Position numbers and translations under genes: made by a program
Notes under the pieces: generated by a model
What the model was told of the DNA's origin: nothing
Database searches by the model: none
The model's input: only the letters and a program-made list of their open reading frames with translations
From: Catenulispora sp. MAP5-51
GTDB taxonomy: Bacteria > Actinomycetota > Actinomycetes > Streptomycetales > Catenulisporaceae
Direction of reading: 5' to 3'
Assembly: GCF_041261205.1 (NCBI RefSeq)
Contig: NZ_JBGCCH010000032.1
Coordinates: 1 to 64,000 of the forward strand
Length of the DNA stretch: 64,000 nucleotides
Shown: one piece after another, positions 54,164 to 63,505 of the stretch
How the letters are laid out: each line of letters opens with the position of its first letter
Numbering within the stretch: position 1 is the stretch's first letter

Positions 54164-54933
54164 AGGTTCTCCGAGATGCACACCGACCGTCGGTCCCGTG
54201 GCGGGGCCGGCCGGGCACCGCGAACGGGACGTCCGACCAGGGCCAGGCCCGGAACCGCTCCGGCGGACACGACCGCACGACGCCCAGCGCCCGCGGCGCC
54301 AAGCGCGCGCACCGCATCGGTATACCGCTCATGCACTCGCTGTGGCACGTCACCCAGCACAACATCGCCAACGTCCCGGCCGAGGGCTCGCTGCTGATGG
54401 CCGGCAACCACACCGGCTTCCTGGACGGCCCGCTGATCGCCGGCGTGGCCCCCCGCCCGGTGCACTTCCTGGTCAAGAAGGAGATGTTCGTCGGCCCCCT
54501 GGGCCCGATACTGCTCGGGCTCGGCCAGATCCCGGTCGACCGGGACCACCCGGACCGCGCGGCGGTCCAGGCGGGCCTGGCCGCCCTGCGCTCCGGCGGC
54601 GTCCTGGGCGTCTTCCCCGAGGGCACCCGCACCACCAGCGAGTTCGAGTCGGTGCACAACGGCCTGGCCTACTTCGCGGTGGCCACCGGTGCCCCGGTCC
54701 TGCCGGTGGCCGTCCTCGGGACGGCCACGAACGGCCGCACAATCGGCTCCCTGCCGACCCCCCGCACCCACCTGGACCTGGTGTACGGAACACCGCTGAC
54801 CCTGGAGGAGTTGTCCCAGGGGTCCGAGGGCCTGGGCCGGCGGCAGAAGATCGCCGCCATCAGCGAAGAACTCCGGATCCGCCTGGCGGCGCACCTGCAG
54901 TACGCCAAGCAGCTCACCGGGCGCGACAATTAG
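54160..54933 (+). CDS. 1-acyl-sn-glycerol-3-phosphate acyltransferase family
   Basis: 257 aa. PlsC-type acyltransferase of phospholipid synthesis. The catalytic HX4D motif is NHTGFLDGP (about 87-95), and the glycerol-phosphate binding motif is FPEGTRT (about 148-154). The first 50 residues are a charged, poorly conserved extension. ATG overlaps the cmk stop. Membrane associated without clear spanning helices. Confidence 0.9.
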   Translation: MKVLRDAHRPSVPWRGRPGTANGTSDQGQARNRSGGHDRTTPSARGAKRAHRIGIPLMHSLWHVTQHNIANVPAEGSLLMAGNHTGFLDGPLIAGVAPRPVHFLVKKEMFVGPLGPILLGLGQIPVDRDHPDRAAVQAGLAALRSGGVLGVFPEGTRTTSEFESVHNGLAYFAVATGAPVLPVAVLGTATNGRTIGSLPTPRTHLDLVYGTPLTLEELSQGSEGLGRRQKIAAISEELRIRLAAHLQYAKQLTGRDN

Positions 54934-55067
54934 ACACGGACACGGACGCCAAGACTGACGCGCTCCGGTCGGCGAGTCCCCGCGAACACAAGGGGGAACC
55001 GCCGGCCGAACGCTTTTACGAGACGCGCTTCTAGGTAAGCGCGCATTACGAACATGAGGAATGCCTG

Positions 55068-56549
55068 ATGCAGCCCGACACCGAGGACTACACTCCCGGC
55101 GACCTGAGCACCGCCACCGACGGCGCCTCAGACGTGGGTTACTTCGACGAGGACTTCGACTACGAGGCCTACGCCGAGGGACTCGAGGCCGAGGAATGGG
55201 ACCGGGGCGAGGGCGACAACGTCCGCCTGCCGGTACTGGCCGTCGTCGGCCGCCCCAACGTGGGCAAGTCCACCCTGGTGAACCGCATCCTGGGCCGCCG
55301 CGAGGCCGTGGTCCAGGACGTCCCCGGCGTCACCCGCGACCGGGTCTCCTACGACGCCCACTGGAACGGCCGCCGCTTCACCCTGGTCGACACCGGCGGC
55401 TGGGAGCGCGACGTGGAGGGCATGGCCAAGGCCGTGGCCTTCCAGGCCGAGGCCGCCATCAACGCCGCGGACGCGGTGATGTTCGTGGTGGACGCCACCG
55501 TCGGCATCACGGACACCGACGAAGCCGTCGTCCGCGTCCTGCGCAAAGCCGGCAAGCCGGTGGTCCTGGCCGCGAACAAGGTGGACGACCAGCGCACCGA
55601 GGCCGCCGCGGCAGAGCTGTGGAACCTGGGCCTGGGCGAGCCCTTCGCCGTCTCGGCCCTGCACGGACGAGGCTCAGGCGACCTCCTGGACGCCGTCCTG
55701 GACGTCCTCCCGGCCACCCCGGCCGTCAGCTTCGGCGTCCCCATGGGCGGCCCCCGCCGCGTAGCCCTGGTCGGCAAGCCCAACACCGGCAAAAGCTCCC
55801 TGCTGAACAAGCTGGCAGGCGAGGAACGCGTCGTCGTCGACCCCACCGCCGGCACCACCCGCGACCCCGTCGACGAACTGATCGACCTCGGCGGCAAAAC
55901 CTGGCGCTTCGTCGACACAGCCGGCATCCGCCGCCGCGTCCACCAAACCTACGGAGCCGACTTCTACGCCTCCCTGCGCACCCAGGCAGCCATCGAGAAG
56001 GCGGAGGTAGCCGTAGTCCTCGTCGACGCCTCCGACAGCCTCACCGAGCAGGACCTCCGCATCATCACCATGGTCGCCGAAGCCGGCCGAGCCCTCGTCA
56101 TCGCCTACAACAAGTGGGACCTGATGGACGAGGAGCGCCGCTACTACCTCGAACGAGAAATCGAACGCGACCTGGTCCAAGTCCGCTGGGCCCCCCGCGT
56201 GAACCTGGCAGCCAGAACAGGCAGGCACGTGGACAAGCTCGTCCCGGCCCTGGAAGCAGCACTGGAGGGCTGGGAAACCCGCGTCCCCACAGCAAAGCTG
56301 AACGCCTTCCTGGGCACCCTGGTAGCGGAGCACCCCCACCCCCTCCGAGGCGGCAAGCAGCCAAGAATCCTCTTCGGCACCCAAGCCTCAACCCGGCCCC
56401 CCAGGTTCGTCCTGTTCGCCAGCGGCTTCATCGAGGCAGGCTACCGCCGCTTCATCGAACGCCGTCTCCGCGAGGAATTCGGCTTCGTCGGATCACCGAT
56501 CCAAATCTCGGTAAAGGTCCGCCAGAAGAACAAGGACCGCAAGAAGTAG
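55068..56549 (+). CDS. der: ribosome biogenesis GTPase Der (EngA)
   Basis: 493 aa. Two GTPase domains in tandem: GRPNVGKST with DTGGW, NKVDD (about 65-220), and GKPNTGKSS with [12 protein letters not shown] (about 230-400), then a KH-like domain ([26 protein letters not shown]). It acts in 50S assembly. The 50-residue acidic N-terminal extension ([24 protein letters not shown]) is typical of actinobacteria. GAGG site before the ATG; a 134-base gap after plsC may hold its own promoter. Confidence 0.96.
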   Translation: MQPDTEDYTPGDLSTATDGASDVGYFDEDFDYEAYAEGLEAEEWDRGEGDNVRLPVLAVVGRPNVGKSTLVNRILGRREAVVQDVPGVTRDRVSYDAHWNGRRFTLVDTGGWERDVEGMAKAVAFQAEAAINAADAVMFVVDATVGITDTDEAVVRVLRKAGKPVVLAANKVDDQRTEAAAAELWNLGLGEPFAVSALHGRGSGDLLDAVLDVLPATPAVSFGVPMGGPRRVALVGKPNTGKSSLLNKLAGEERVVVDPTAGTTRDPVDELIDLGGKTWRFVDTAGIRRRVHQTYGADFYASLRTQAAIEKAEVAVVLVDASDSLTEQDLRIITMVAEAGRALVIAYNKWDLMDEERRYYLEREIERDLVQVRWAPRVNLAARTGRHVDKLVPALEAALEGWETRVPTAKLNAFLGTLVAEHPHPLRGGKQPRILFGTQASTRPPRFVLFASGFIEAGYRRFIERRLREEFGFVGSPIQISVKVRQKNKDRKK

Positions 56550-56665
56550 AGGCCCCCCGCCCCTTCCCTGCCCCCCATCGCACAACCCACGGCGCGCCAC
56601 CGCCAACCGATGTGATTCGGAGGCCCCAGGTGCGGTATGGTCTTCCTGCCCGCTGATGCGGGCGG

Positions 56666-56739
<74 letters not shown>

Positions 56740-56747
56740 CCGCGACG

Positions 56748-56792
56748 AAGGCCGGTTTCCTTGGGGATATCCCCAGGTCAACCGGCCTTTAT
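56748..56792 (+). terminator. hairpin terminator after tRNA-Pro
   Basis: A 10-bp inverted repeat (AAGGCCGGTT at 56748-56757, AACCGGCCTT at 56780-56789) encloses a second hairpin (CCTTGGGGATATCCCCAGG). It is followed by a short TT-rich stretch, 9 bases past the tRNA. The remaining 56793-56980 has no gene I recognise. Confidence 0.75.
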
Positions 56793-56983
56793 GCTTTCCA
56801 GTCGCAGCTATGCTTCCGGCCCCTCCGAGGGCTTTTGGGGCCACTTGGGGGCCACAGGGCCTTGACCTGGCCTTTTAGCGGTTTCGCGCGTCACAGCTCG
56901 GGTCGCAGCGGTTGAGTAGCCAGTCGTGGGCGCGAAGCCACCACAAACCAGCCCTGATAAGGCCTCCGAACCTGTGGGGTCCA

Positions 56984-58156
<1,173 letters not shown>

Positions 58157-58166
58157 CAACCACGCA

Positions 58167-58346
58167 GGATCCAACGAGAACATCTACGGCTTGCTCCGCC
58201 AATACTTCCCCAAGCGGACCGACCCGTCTGTGCACCGACGTCTGCGGGTCAACCATGTTGCCGCCGAACTCAACGCCAGGCCCCGCAAGACGCTGGGCTG
58301 GCGTCCACCGCAGCACTCCCTCAACCAGCTGCTCGATGCCAGCTGA
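58167..58346 (+). pseudogene. C-terminal remnant of an IS30-type transposase
   Basis: An open frame of 59 codons with no start encodes the end of an IS30 transposase: SNENIYGLLRQYFPKRTDPSV, then AAELNARPRKTLGWRPP, ending in LNQLLDAS. IS30 proteins normally read N-GLLRQYFPKGTD...LN-RPRKTLGW-TP at this place. It begins directly beside the right end of the neighbouring insertion sequence, which probably inserted into and destroyed this gene. Confidence 0.8.
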
Positions 58347-58504
58347 TCACGGGCCGGGGCCCCGCAGAAGCCCACCCCAATAGCCTAGCGCGGATGCGCC
58401 CGAGTGGCGTCGCGATAGCCTGTGGGAGCGGGCGTCCCTACCTGAGATTCAGGCGGAGGACCCATCTACGACGGCCTGACCGTCGGGCCAAGAGAGCGAT
58501 TCGC

Positions 58505-59080
58505 ATGCAAGCTCTACTACTGATCGACCTCCAGGAAAGCTTCTGCCGCGAGGAGGGATCGACCGCCCCCGAGCTCGCCCGCGAAGTTCAAGCGCGCGGC
58601 ACTCTCGACAACGCCCGCCAATGCCTCGACGCCGCTCGCGGCCGCGGCGACCTGGTCGTGTTCGTGCATCTGGCATTCGACGCCGAACACCGCAACCGCA
58701 CCAACCGTACGTACCGGTTCGACGAGCACGAGCGCGCTCAGCGATACATGGCGGGCTCGGCAGAATCCACGATCGTCTCGGAGGTCGCGCCTGCGGCGGA
58801 CGAACTGGTGCTGGACAAGGGATCGGTCGGCCCGTTCGCCTCGACGATCCTGGACGCGGTTCTGCACGCGGCAGACGTCGAACAGCTCGCCATCTGCGGC
58901 GTCGCCACACACCTTGCCGTCGAGTCGGCTGCACGGGATGCGAGCGACCTTGGCTACCAGGTCTCGGTGATCAGAGACGCCTGCGCCGCCCCGGCCGAGC
59001 TCCACGACCACTCCCTGAACAAGGTACTCCCCGCCTTCGCTGAGATCATCACGTCCAGCGACTTCACCGCAACCAGCTAG
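58505..59080 (+). CDS. isochorismatase-like hydrolase without the usual cysteine
   Basis: 191 aa. Rossmann-like isochorismatase fold: ALLLIDLQESF (Asp), ELVLDKGSVGPFAST (Lys), and AICGVATHLAVESAARDASDLGYQVSVIRDACA. The nucleophilic cysteine of the related hydrolases (GVxTxxCV) is replaced by Ala (THLAVES), so amidase chemistry is doubtful. True isochorismatases also lack it. ATG at 58505, ribosome binding site weak. It sits between IS remnants and the MmgE/PrpD gene. Confidence 0.82.
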   Translation: MQALLLIDLQESFCREEGSTAPELAREVQARGTLDNARQCLDAARGRGDLVVFVHLAFDAEHRNRTNRTYRFDEHERAQRYMAGSAESTIVSEVAPAADELVLDKGSVGPFASTILDAVLHAADVEQLAICGVATHLAVESAARDASDLGYQVSVIRDACAAPAELHDHSLNKVLPAFAEIITSSDFTATS

Positions 59081-59232
59081 CGCAACGCGCCCGGCCCCGC
59101 ACGAGAGGCCGTGTTCTGACAGGGATCGAGGCGAGCGTCCGGTGGCCCCGCAGCCCAATCGCTCGAGCGCTGGAGAGTCACGTCAGCACACGTACGAGAA
59201 GACGACTTCAGGTGGAAAAGGAGTAGATCATC

Positions 59233-60696
59233 ATGACGGTCTCCAACATCAAGAAGGTCGCCGCCTCCGTCAACACCGGACGCTCGGCCACCGATCCGGA
59301 CGGGCCGACCGGGAAACTGGCTACCTGGGTGGCTAACACGAGCCTCGACGACGTCCCCTACGAAGTACGCGACCGCGCGCGCCACCTGATCCTCGACGGC
59401 GTCGCCTGCGCCCTGGTCGGCGCCCAGCTACCGGTCTCGCGCAAGGGCGTGGACGGTATCACCGCGCTCGACGACGCCGGCAGCGCCGAACTGATCGGGT
59501 GGGGCGGGCTGACCACAAGCCCCCCGTCGGCCGCGCTGCTCAACTCCAGCTTCATCCAAGGCTTCGAACTCGACGACTACCACCCCACGGCACCGCTGCA
59601 CAGCAACGCGATCGTGCTACCCGCCATGCTCGGCGCAGCCTCCCGGCTCGGAAAGGTAGCCGGCGCCGACTTCCTGCTCGGCGCGATCCTCGGCTACGAG
59701 ACGGGACCGCGAGTCGGTATGGCATTGGGCGGATTGGACATGCTTTCGCGAGGCTGGCATTCCGGCACCGTATTCGGCCCCCTGGCCAGCGCCGCGGCGG
59801 CGGGCAAGCTCTACGGGCTGGACGCGGCCGGCTTCGAGGACGCCTTCGGCATCGGCGCCACCCAGGCGTGCGGCCTGATGGCGGCGCAGTTCGAGTCGAT
59901 GGTCAAGCGCATGCAGCACGGGTTCGCCTCCCGCAACGGGCTGACGGGGGCCGCGCTGGCCGCAGTAGGTTACGTGGGCATCAAGCGGGTCTTCGAGCGT
60001 AAGTACGGCGGGTATCTCGCCGCGTTCGGTGAAGGCCACAACCCGGACGCCACACAGATCTACGCAAGGCTCGGAGACTTCTGGGAGACCAACCGGATCG
60101 CCGTCAAGCCGTACTCCGCCATGGGTCTGCTGCACGCGGCCATCGACTCGGCAATCGCGCTGCGCGAGCAGGGAGTCAAGCCCGACGAGGTCAAGAGCAT
60201 TGAGATCGACATGCCCGAGGCTGCCTACGGACACGGCGGCTGGAAAGCCGAGCGGCCGCTGGAGGCGATCGGCGCGCAAATGAACGTCGCCTACACGGTC
60301 GCCGTAGCGCTACTGGACGGCAACGTGCTGATCGACGAGTTCGCAGCGGACAAAATCAACAGCGACGAGGTGTGGAACCTGATCGACCGCACCACCACCC
60401 GCCACGAAGCGAAATACGACGCGCTGCCCGTCGAGGAGCGACTGACCACACGCGTGGTGGTCACACTCAAGGACGGCTCAGTGCATGAGAAGACCACCGT
60501 GCACCCGCGCGGAACCGGAGACCGACAGCTCAGCAACGACGACATCGTCGAGAAATACCGCAACCTCACCCACTCCATCATCTCCAGCGACCGCCGAGCC
60601 GCCATCGAATCGGCCGTGCTCGCCCTGGACAAGATGGACGACATCTCCGAACTGGTCGAACTACTCACCCCCACAACACGAGCCGCGATTGACTGA
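59233..60696 (+). CDS. MmgE/PrpD family protein
   Basis: 487 aa. The family includes 2-methylcitrate dehydratase, cis-aconitate decarboxylase and iminodisuccinate epimerase. Family marks are HLILDGVACALVG near the start, SFIQGFELDDYHPTAPLHSNAIVLPAML, GYETGPRVG, FGIGATQACGLMAAQFESMVKRMQHGFASRNGLTGAALA, and KPYSAMGLLHAAIDSA. AAGGAG site before the ATG. The substrate cannot be assigned by reading. Downstream is a 32-bp palindrome; the isochorismatase-like gene is 152 bases upstream and may share its transcript. Confidence 0.88.
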   Translation: MTVSNIKKVAASVNTGRSATDPDGPTGKLATWVANTSLDDVPYEVRDRARHLILDGVACALVGAQLPVSRKGVDGITALDDAGSAELIGWGGLTTSPPSAALLNSSFIQGFELDDYHPTAPLHSNAIVLPAMLGAASRLGKVAGADFLLGAILGYETGPRVGMALGGLDMLSRGWHSGTVFGPLASAAAAGKLYGLDAAGFEDAFGIGATQACGLMAAQFESMVKRMQHGFASRNGLTGAALAAVGYVGIKRVFERKYGGYLAAFGEGHNPDATQIYARLGDFWETNRIAVKPYSAMGLLHAAIDSAIALREQGVKPDEVKSIEIDMPEAAYGHGGWKAERPLEAIGAQMNVAYTVAVALLDGNVLIDEFAADKINSDEVWNLIDRTTTRHEAKYDALPVEERLTTRVVVTLKDGSVHEKTTVHPRGTGDRQLSNDDIVEKYRNLTHSIISSDRRAAIESAVLALDKMDDISELVELLTPTTRAAID

Positions 60697-60748
60697 CCAG
60701 CCCCGCCATCTGCGTGCGCCGCCGCGATCCCGGCCTCACCCGCAGCGC

Positions 60749-60780
60749 GCCGTATACACGACGTACGTCGTGTATACGGC
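60749..60780. promoter_or_regulatory. 32-bp perfect palindrome
   Basis: Each half is GCCGTATACACGACGT and its exact complement, with no loop. GCGC arms flank it with a 2-base bulge. It lies 53 bases past the MmgE/PrpD stop. It could be a terminator-like cruciform, a dimeric operator (TATAC half sites) or a mobile-element site. Perfect self-complementarity without a loop favours a protein-binding site. Confidence 0.7.
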
Positions 60781-60889
60781 AGGCGCGGGCAACCAGACAA
60801 ACACTAAAATCAGGGCTCTTAGACTCGTGTTGCGACGACCCCTGGAATCCCCTGGAGGATCTGGCCGCACCGTCGAGGAGGCGATCTGA

Positions 60890-61146
60890 TGGCCGAGTTC
60901 GACCGACTCGAGCCTGGGTTCCGGCGGGCGCTGTAGTCCCACCTTGTGGGCGACGAGCCGATGGTGCCAGGACACCAGGGTCGCCGGGCTGACCGGGGAC
61001 ACCTCGGCCCAGCGCCGGCGCGGGATCAGCAAGGAGAGTGCCGCCAACCAGAACCGGTCGGCCCGCTCGTAGCGAACCCGGACGATCTGGCGCCGCAGGA
61101 CCGCGTTCTCGTGCCGCGCTACCCGGTAAGCAATCGACAAGAACAT
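60890..61146 (-). pseudogene. N-terminal remnant of an rve-type transposase
   Basis: Minus-strand reading gives ARHENAVLRRQIVRVRYERADRFWLAALSLLIPRRRWAEVSPVSPATLVSWHHRLVAHKV, the typical HTH start of a different actinobacterial transposase from the one at 57 kb. Homology fades near 60.95 kb (KVGLQRPPEPRLESVELG), where the frame seems disrupted, and no DDE core follows. A deletion remnant. Confidence 0.75.
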
Positions 61147-61310
61147 CGCGACGCCAGGATCTCAGCTCGACGATCAGAGGCTGCATGCGCCCAGGTCACA
61201 GGCTCATTCGTATTTCCGAGCCCTACAGGTTGTCGGGGTAGCTACCGGGGCAGCTTCGATATTTTCAGACATCGTCTTCGTTCCTTCGGTGCTTCTCGGA
61301 TACCACGAGA

Positions 61311-61350
61311 GCCCCTGCCGGGAAGCCGTGGCTTCGGGCATGGCAGGGGC
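61311..61350 (-). terminator. hairpin terminator after the alpha/beta hydrolase
   Basis: GCCCCTGCC (61311-61319) pairs with GGCAGGGGC (61342-61350), with a nested GAAGCC/GGCTTC stem inside. It lies about 50 bases past the hydrolase stop. The remaining stretch 61150-61310 shows nothing I can name. Confidence 0.65.
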
Positions 61351-61398
61351 CTTGGGCAGTGCGGCCACGGGGGAGCACGCCCCGGCCGCGCACTACGG

Positions 61399-62229
61399 CT
61401 ACTTCAGGAACCTGAGCAACTCGGTGTTGACCTCATCGGCGTGCGTCCAGCACAGACCGTGCCCGGCGCCCTCGATCGCCATGTACTCGCTGCCGGAGAT
61501 CAGCTCGTGGGTCCGCGGGCCGCACGCCTCGATCGGCAGGATCCGGTCTTCGGTGCCGTGCAGCACCAGCACCGGGATGTCGATCTTCGCGCAGTCGCCG
61601 CGGAAGTCCTCGTGCCAGGTCGGGACGCACGCGATTGTCCCCTGCGGGGAGGCGCCGACCGCGGTGTTCCACGCGTCCTGCACGACCTCGGGGCTGATGC
61701 GCTTGCCGAGCGTCTGGTCGAGGTTGAAGAAGTTCTTGTTCCACTCGGTGAAGTACGCCGCACGGTCGGCGGTCAGCGCATCGGCGATCTCGTCGAAGAC
61801 GCTTTGCGGCACGCCGTGCGGCGTACCGGGCGTCTTGAGCAGGTACGGCGGCACGCCGGAGACGATCACTGCCTTGCGGATCCGCGCAGAGCCGAACTTC
61901 CCGAGGTAGCGGACGATCTCGCCACCGCCCATGGAGTGCCCCGCGAGATCGACCTCGTTCAGGTCCAGGGCATGGAGCACCTTGTCGAGGTCTGCGGCAA
62001 AGGTGTCGTAGTTGTACCCGGTGACAGGCTGGCTGGAGCGGCCGAACCCGCGCCGGTCGTAGGTGATGACACGGTGTCCGGCGCCCAGCAGGGCCCGCTC
62101 CTGGCGCTCCCAGGCCCGCCCGTTGAGGGGGAAGCCGTGGATGAGTACCACGGGACGGCCGGAACCGTGGTCCTCGTAGTACAGATCGATGGATGCGCTG
62201 TTCTCCTGGCCGACGGTCACGAACGGCAT
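61399..62229 (-). CDS. alpha/beta hydrolase, non-haem haloperoxidase/esterase type
   Basis: 276 aa. Oxyanion region VVLIHGFPLNGRAW, YDRRGFGRSSQP, nucleophile elbow AGHSMGGGEIVRYLG (Ser), acid in VLHGTEDRILP (Asp) and base in EGAGHGLCW (His). This set and the FNLDQTLGKRISPEVVQDAW cap are typical of cofactor-free haloperoxidase-like esterases. ATG at 62229 has AAGGAG 9 bases before; an ATG at 62250 is less likely. Function beyond hydrolysis is unknown. Confidence 0.9.
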   Translation of the reverse strand: MPFVTVGQENSASIDLYYEDHGSGRPVVLIHGFPLNGRAWERQERALLGAGHRVITYDRRGFGRSSQPVTGYNYDTFAADLDKVLHALDLNEVDLAGHSMGGGEIVRYLGKFGSARIRKAVIVSGVPPYLLKTPGTPHGVPQSVFDEIADALTADRAAYFTEWNKNFFNLDQTLGKRISPEVVQDAWNTAVGASPQGTIACVPTWHEDFRGDCAKIDIPVLVLHGTEDRILPIEACGPRTHELISGSEYMAIEGAGHGLCWTHADEVNTELLRFLK

Positions 62230-62536
62230 GGCGGAAACTCCTTCGCTCATCGTGGAAGGGGCGTGAGGGCCGCTCCGTGGGCTCGGCCGGATTGCAGGAC
62301 AAAACCCTCACCGACACGAACGCCGTTAACGTTCGACGTCGCCGTTGGGACGTGTGCCCCCCACGCCGTCACCCTCCATCCTTCACACGAACTCGCGCAG
62401 GGTGCGCGAGGGGTTGCACCATTCGAGTAGTGCGGTCGCCACGCCGGGCGGCACCGGCGGGCGGACGGCTGTCCCTGCTCCGGACACGCATAGCATGTTG
62501 AGGGTTCGTGGCTGCCCGGATCCCGAGGAGGGCCTT
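62230..62536. promoter_or_regulatory. divergent promoter region with a small inverted repeat
   Basis: This 307-base region lies between the hydrolase (minus) and the YdeP remnant (plus). It contains an inverted repeat CGAACG (62317-62322) / CGTTCG (62330-62335) with a 7-base centre, a possible operator. I see no gene in it. Confidence 0.35.
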
Positions 62537-62787
62537 ATGGCGAACGTTCCCGACGTCCAGCCCGGTGACGAGCCGGGTCGCGGCGCGCTGGCGATCATGA
62601 AGATGTGCCACGAGAACGGCGGCTTCGACTGTTTCCAGGCTGCGCCTGGCCCGACGACCGCAAGGGCCTGCACTTGGAAATCTGCGGCAACGGGATCAAT
62701 TACGCCATCTGGGAGATGACGCGCAAGCGCACCGACCGGGACTTCTTCGCCGCGCGCACCGTCACCGAGCTGTCAGGAACGGAATGA
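62537..62787 (+). pseudogene. frameshifted, truncated YdeP-type molybdopterin oxidoreductase
   Basis: ATG with a strong GAGGAGGG site, then MANVPDVQPGDEPGRGALA... and KMCHENGGFDC in one frame. After about residue 33 the homology continues in another frame as GCAWPDDRKGLHLEICGNG, then TRKRTDRDFFAARTVTEL. This is the N-terminus of FdhF/YdeP-like oxidoreductases (normally ...GFDCPGCAWPD...CENG...). The frames switch within TTCCAGGC near 62630, and all homology stops near 62775, where a transposase remnant begins. Only about 75 of some 750 codons remain. Confidence 0.8.
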
Positions 62788-62960
62788 TGTTCGGCTCGTC
62801 GGCCGGAGCCCGAAAGTGCAGCGCCCGATGAGGTCTGGCAGCGTCGTAGTGCCGGGCGTAGCGGTCGAGGACGGTCCGCAGCTGAAGGTACCCGAAGATC
62901 AGCAAGCGATCTGCGCATCCCGTTCGGGCGGTGAGCACGAACCTCTCCGCGTAGTGCAGG
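62762..62960 (-). pseudogene. C-terminal remnant of an rve-type transposase
   Basis: Minus-strand reading gives AERFVLTARTGCADRLLIFG, LRTVLDRYARHYDAARPHRAL and ADEPNIIPFL, the last 60 residues or so of an integrase-core transposase. The usual final GGLINEY block is missing, cut at the YdeP remnant. It belongs to the same broad family as the N-terminal remnant at 61 kb but, by order, is not the other half of one interrupted gene. Confidence 0.8.
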
Positions 62961-62979
62961 CGGCACCCGCAGGGGTGCC

Positions 62980-63461
62980 GCCTGCGTACCACCTGGTGCA
63001 AATCGCTGGTCCTGGTCGGCGCGGCGGCCGTCGCCGGGGTTCTCCTGCTGGCCGATCGTGACCGGGTGTGGTGGCGGTGGAAGGTGCCGTTGGCTGTCGG
63101 TCTCGGGGTGGTGGCGGGGATCCTCACGGGTGTGGTGGTCGACGACTGGTGGCATCCGTTTCCCGATCGTCTGCCGGCTCGCGTGTTGGTGTGGATCGGC
63201 CTGGCGGTGTCCGCGGTCGCGTTGATGGTGCTGCGTTTCGGAAGCCTGGGGTGGAATGGCCTGGTCGGCACGTGCTGCGGCGCTGTGGTCGTCGTCCTGG
63301 CGGCGTCGCAGGGGCGCCGCTGGCCCGGGTGGACCGGGGATCGCAGCCCGAACCCGGATCCTGCGACGCTGCCGGCGAACGGGAACGCTATCGGCCAGGC
63401 TTACCTGCCGCTCACCACGCCCGCCAGGTTGGTGCGGCTGACTCGCAAGCTGGTTGCCTGA
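62980..63461 (+). pseudogene. membrane protein lacking its natural start
   Basis: The open frame reads WCKSLVLVGAAAVAGVLLLADRDRVWWRWKVPLAVGLGVVAG... with about four membrane helices (two more in LVWIGLAVSAVALMVLRFG and LVGTCCGAVVVVLAAS) and a polar C-terminal tail. No ATG, GTG or TTG precedes the first helix in frame; the first start, GTG at 63066, would cut off helix 1. The frame begins next to a transposase remnant, so the 5' end was probably lost. If the GTG at 63066 is used it may still make a 131-aa protein. Confidence 0.55.
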
Positions 63462-63505
63462 CGCTGCTGCTACTGCGGTCGCGGCCGTACGGGTGTTCGC
63501 GTCGT

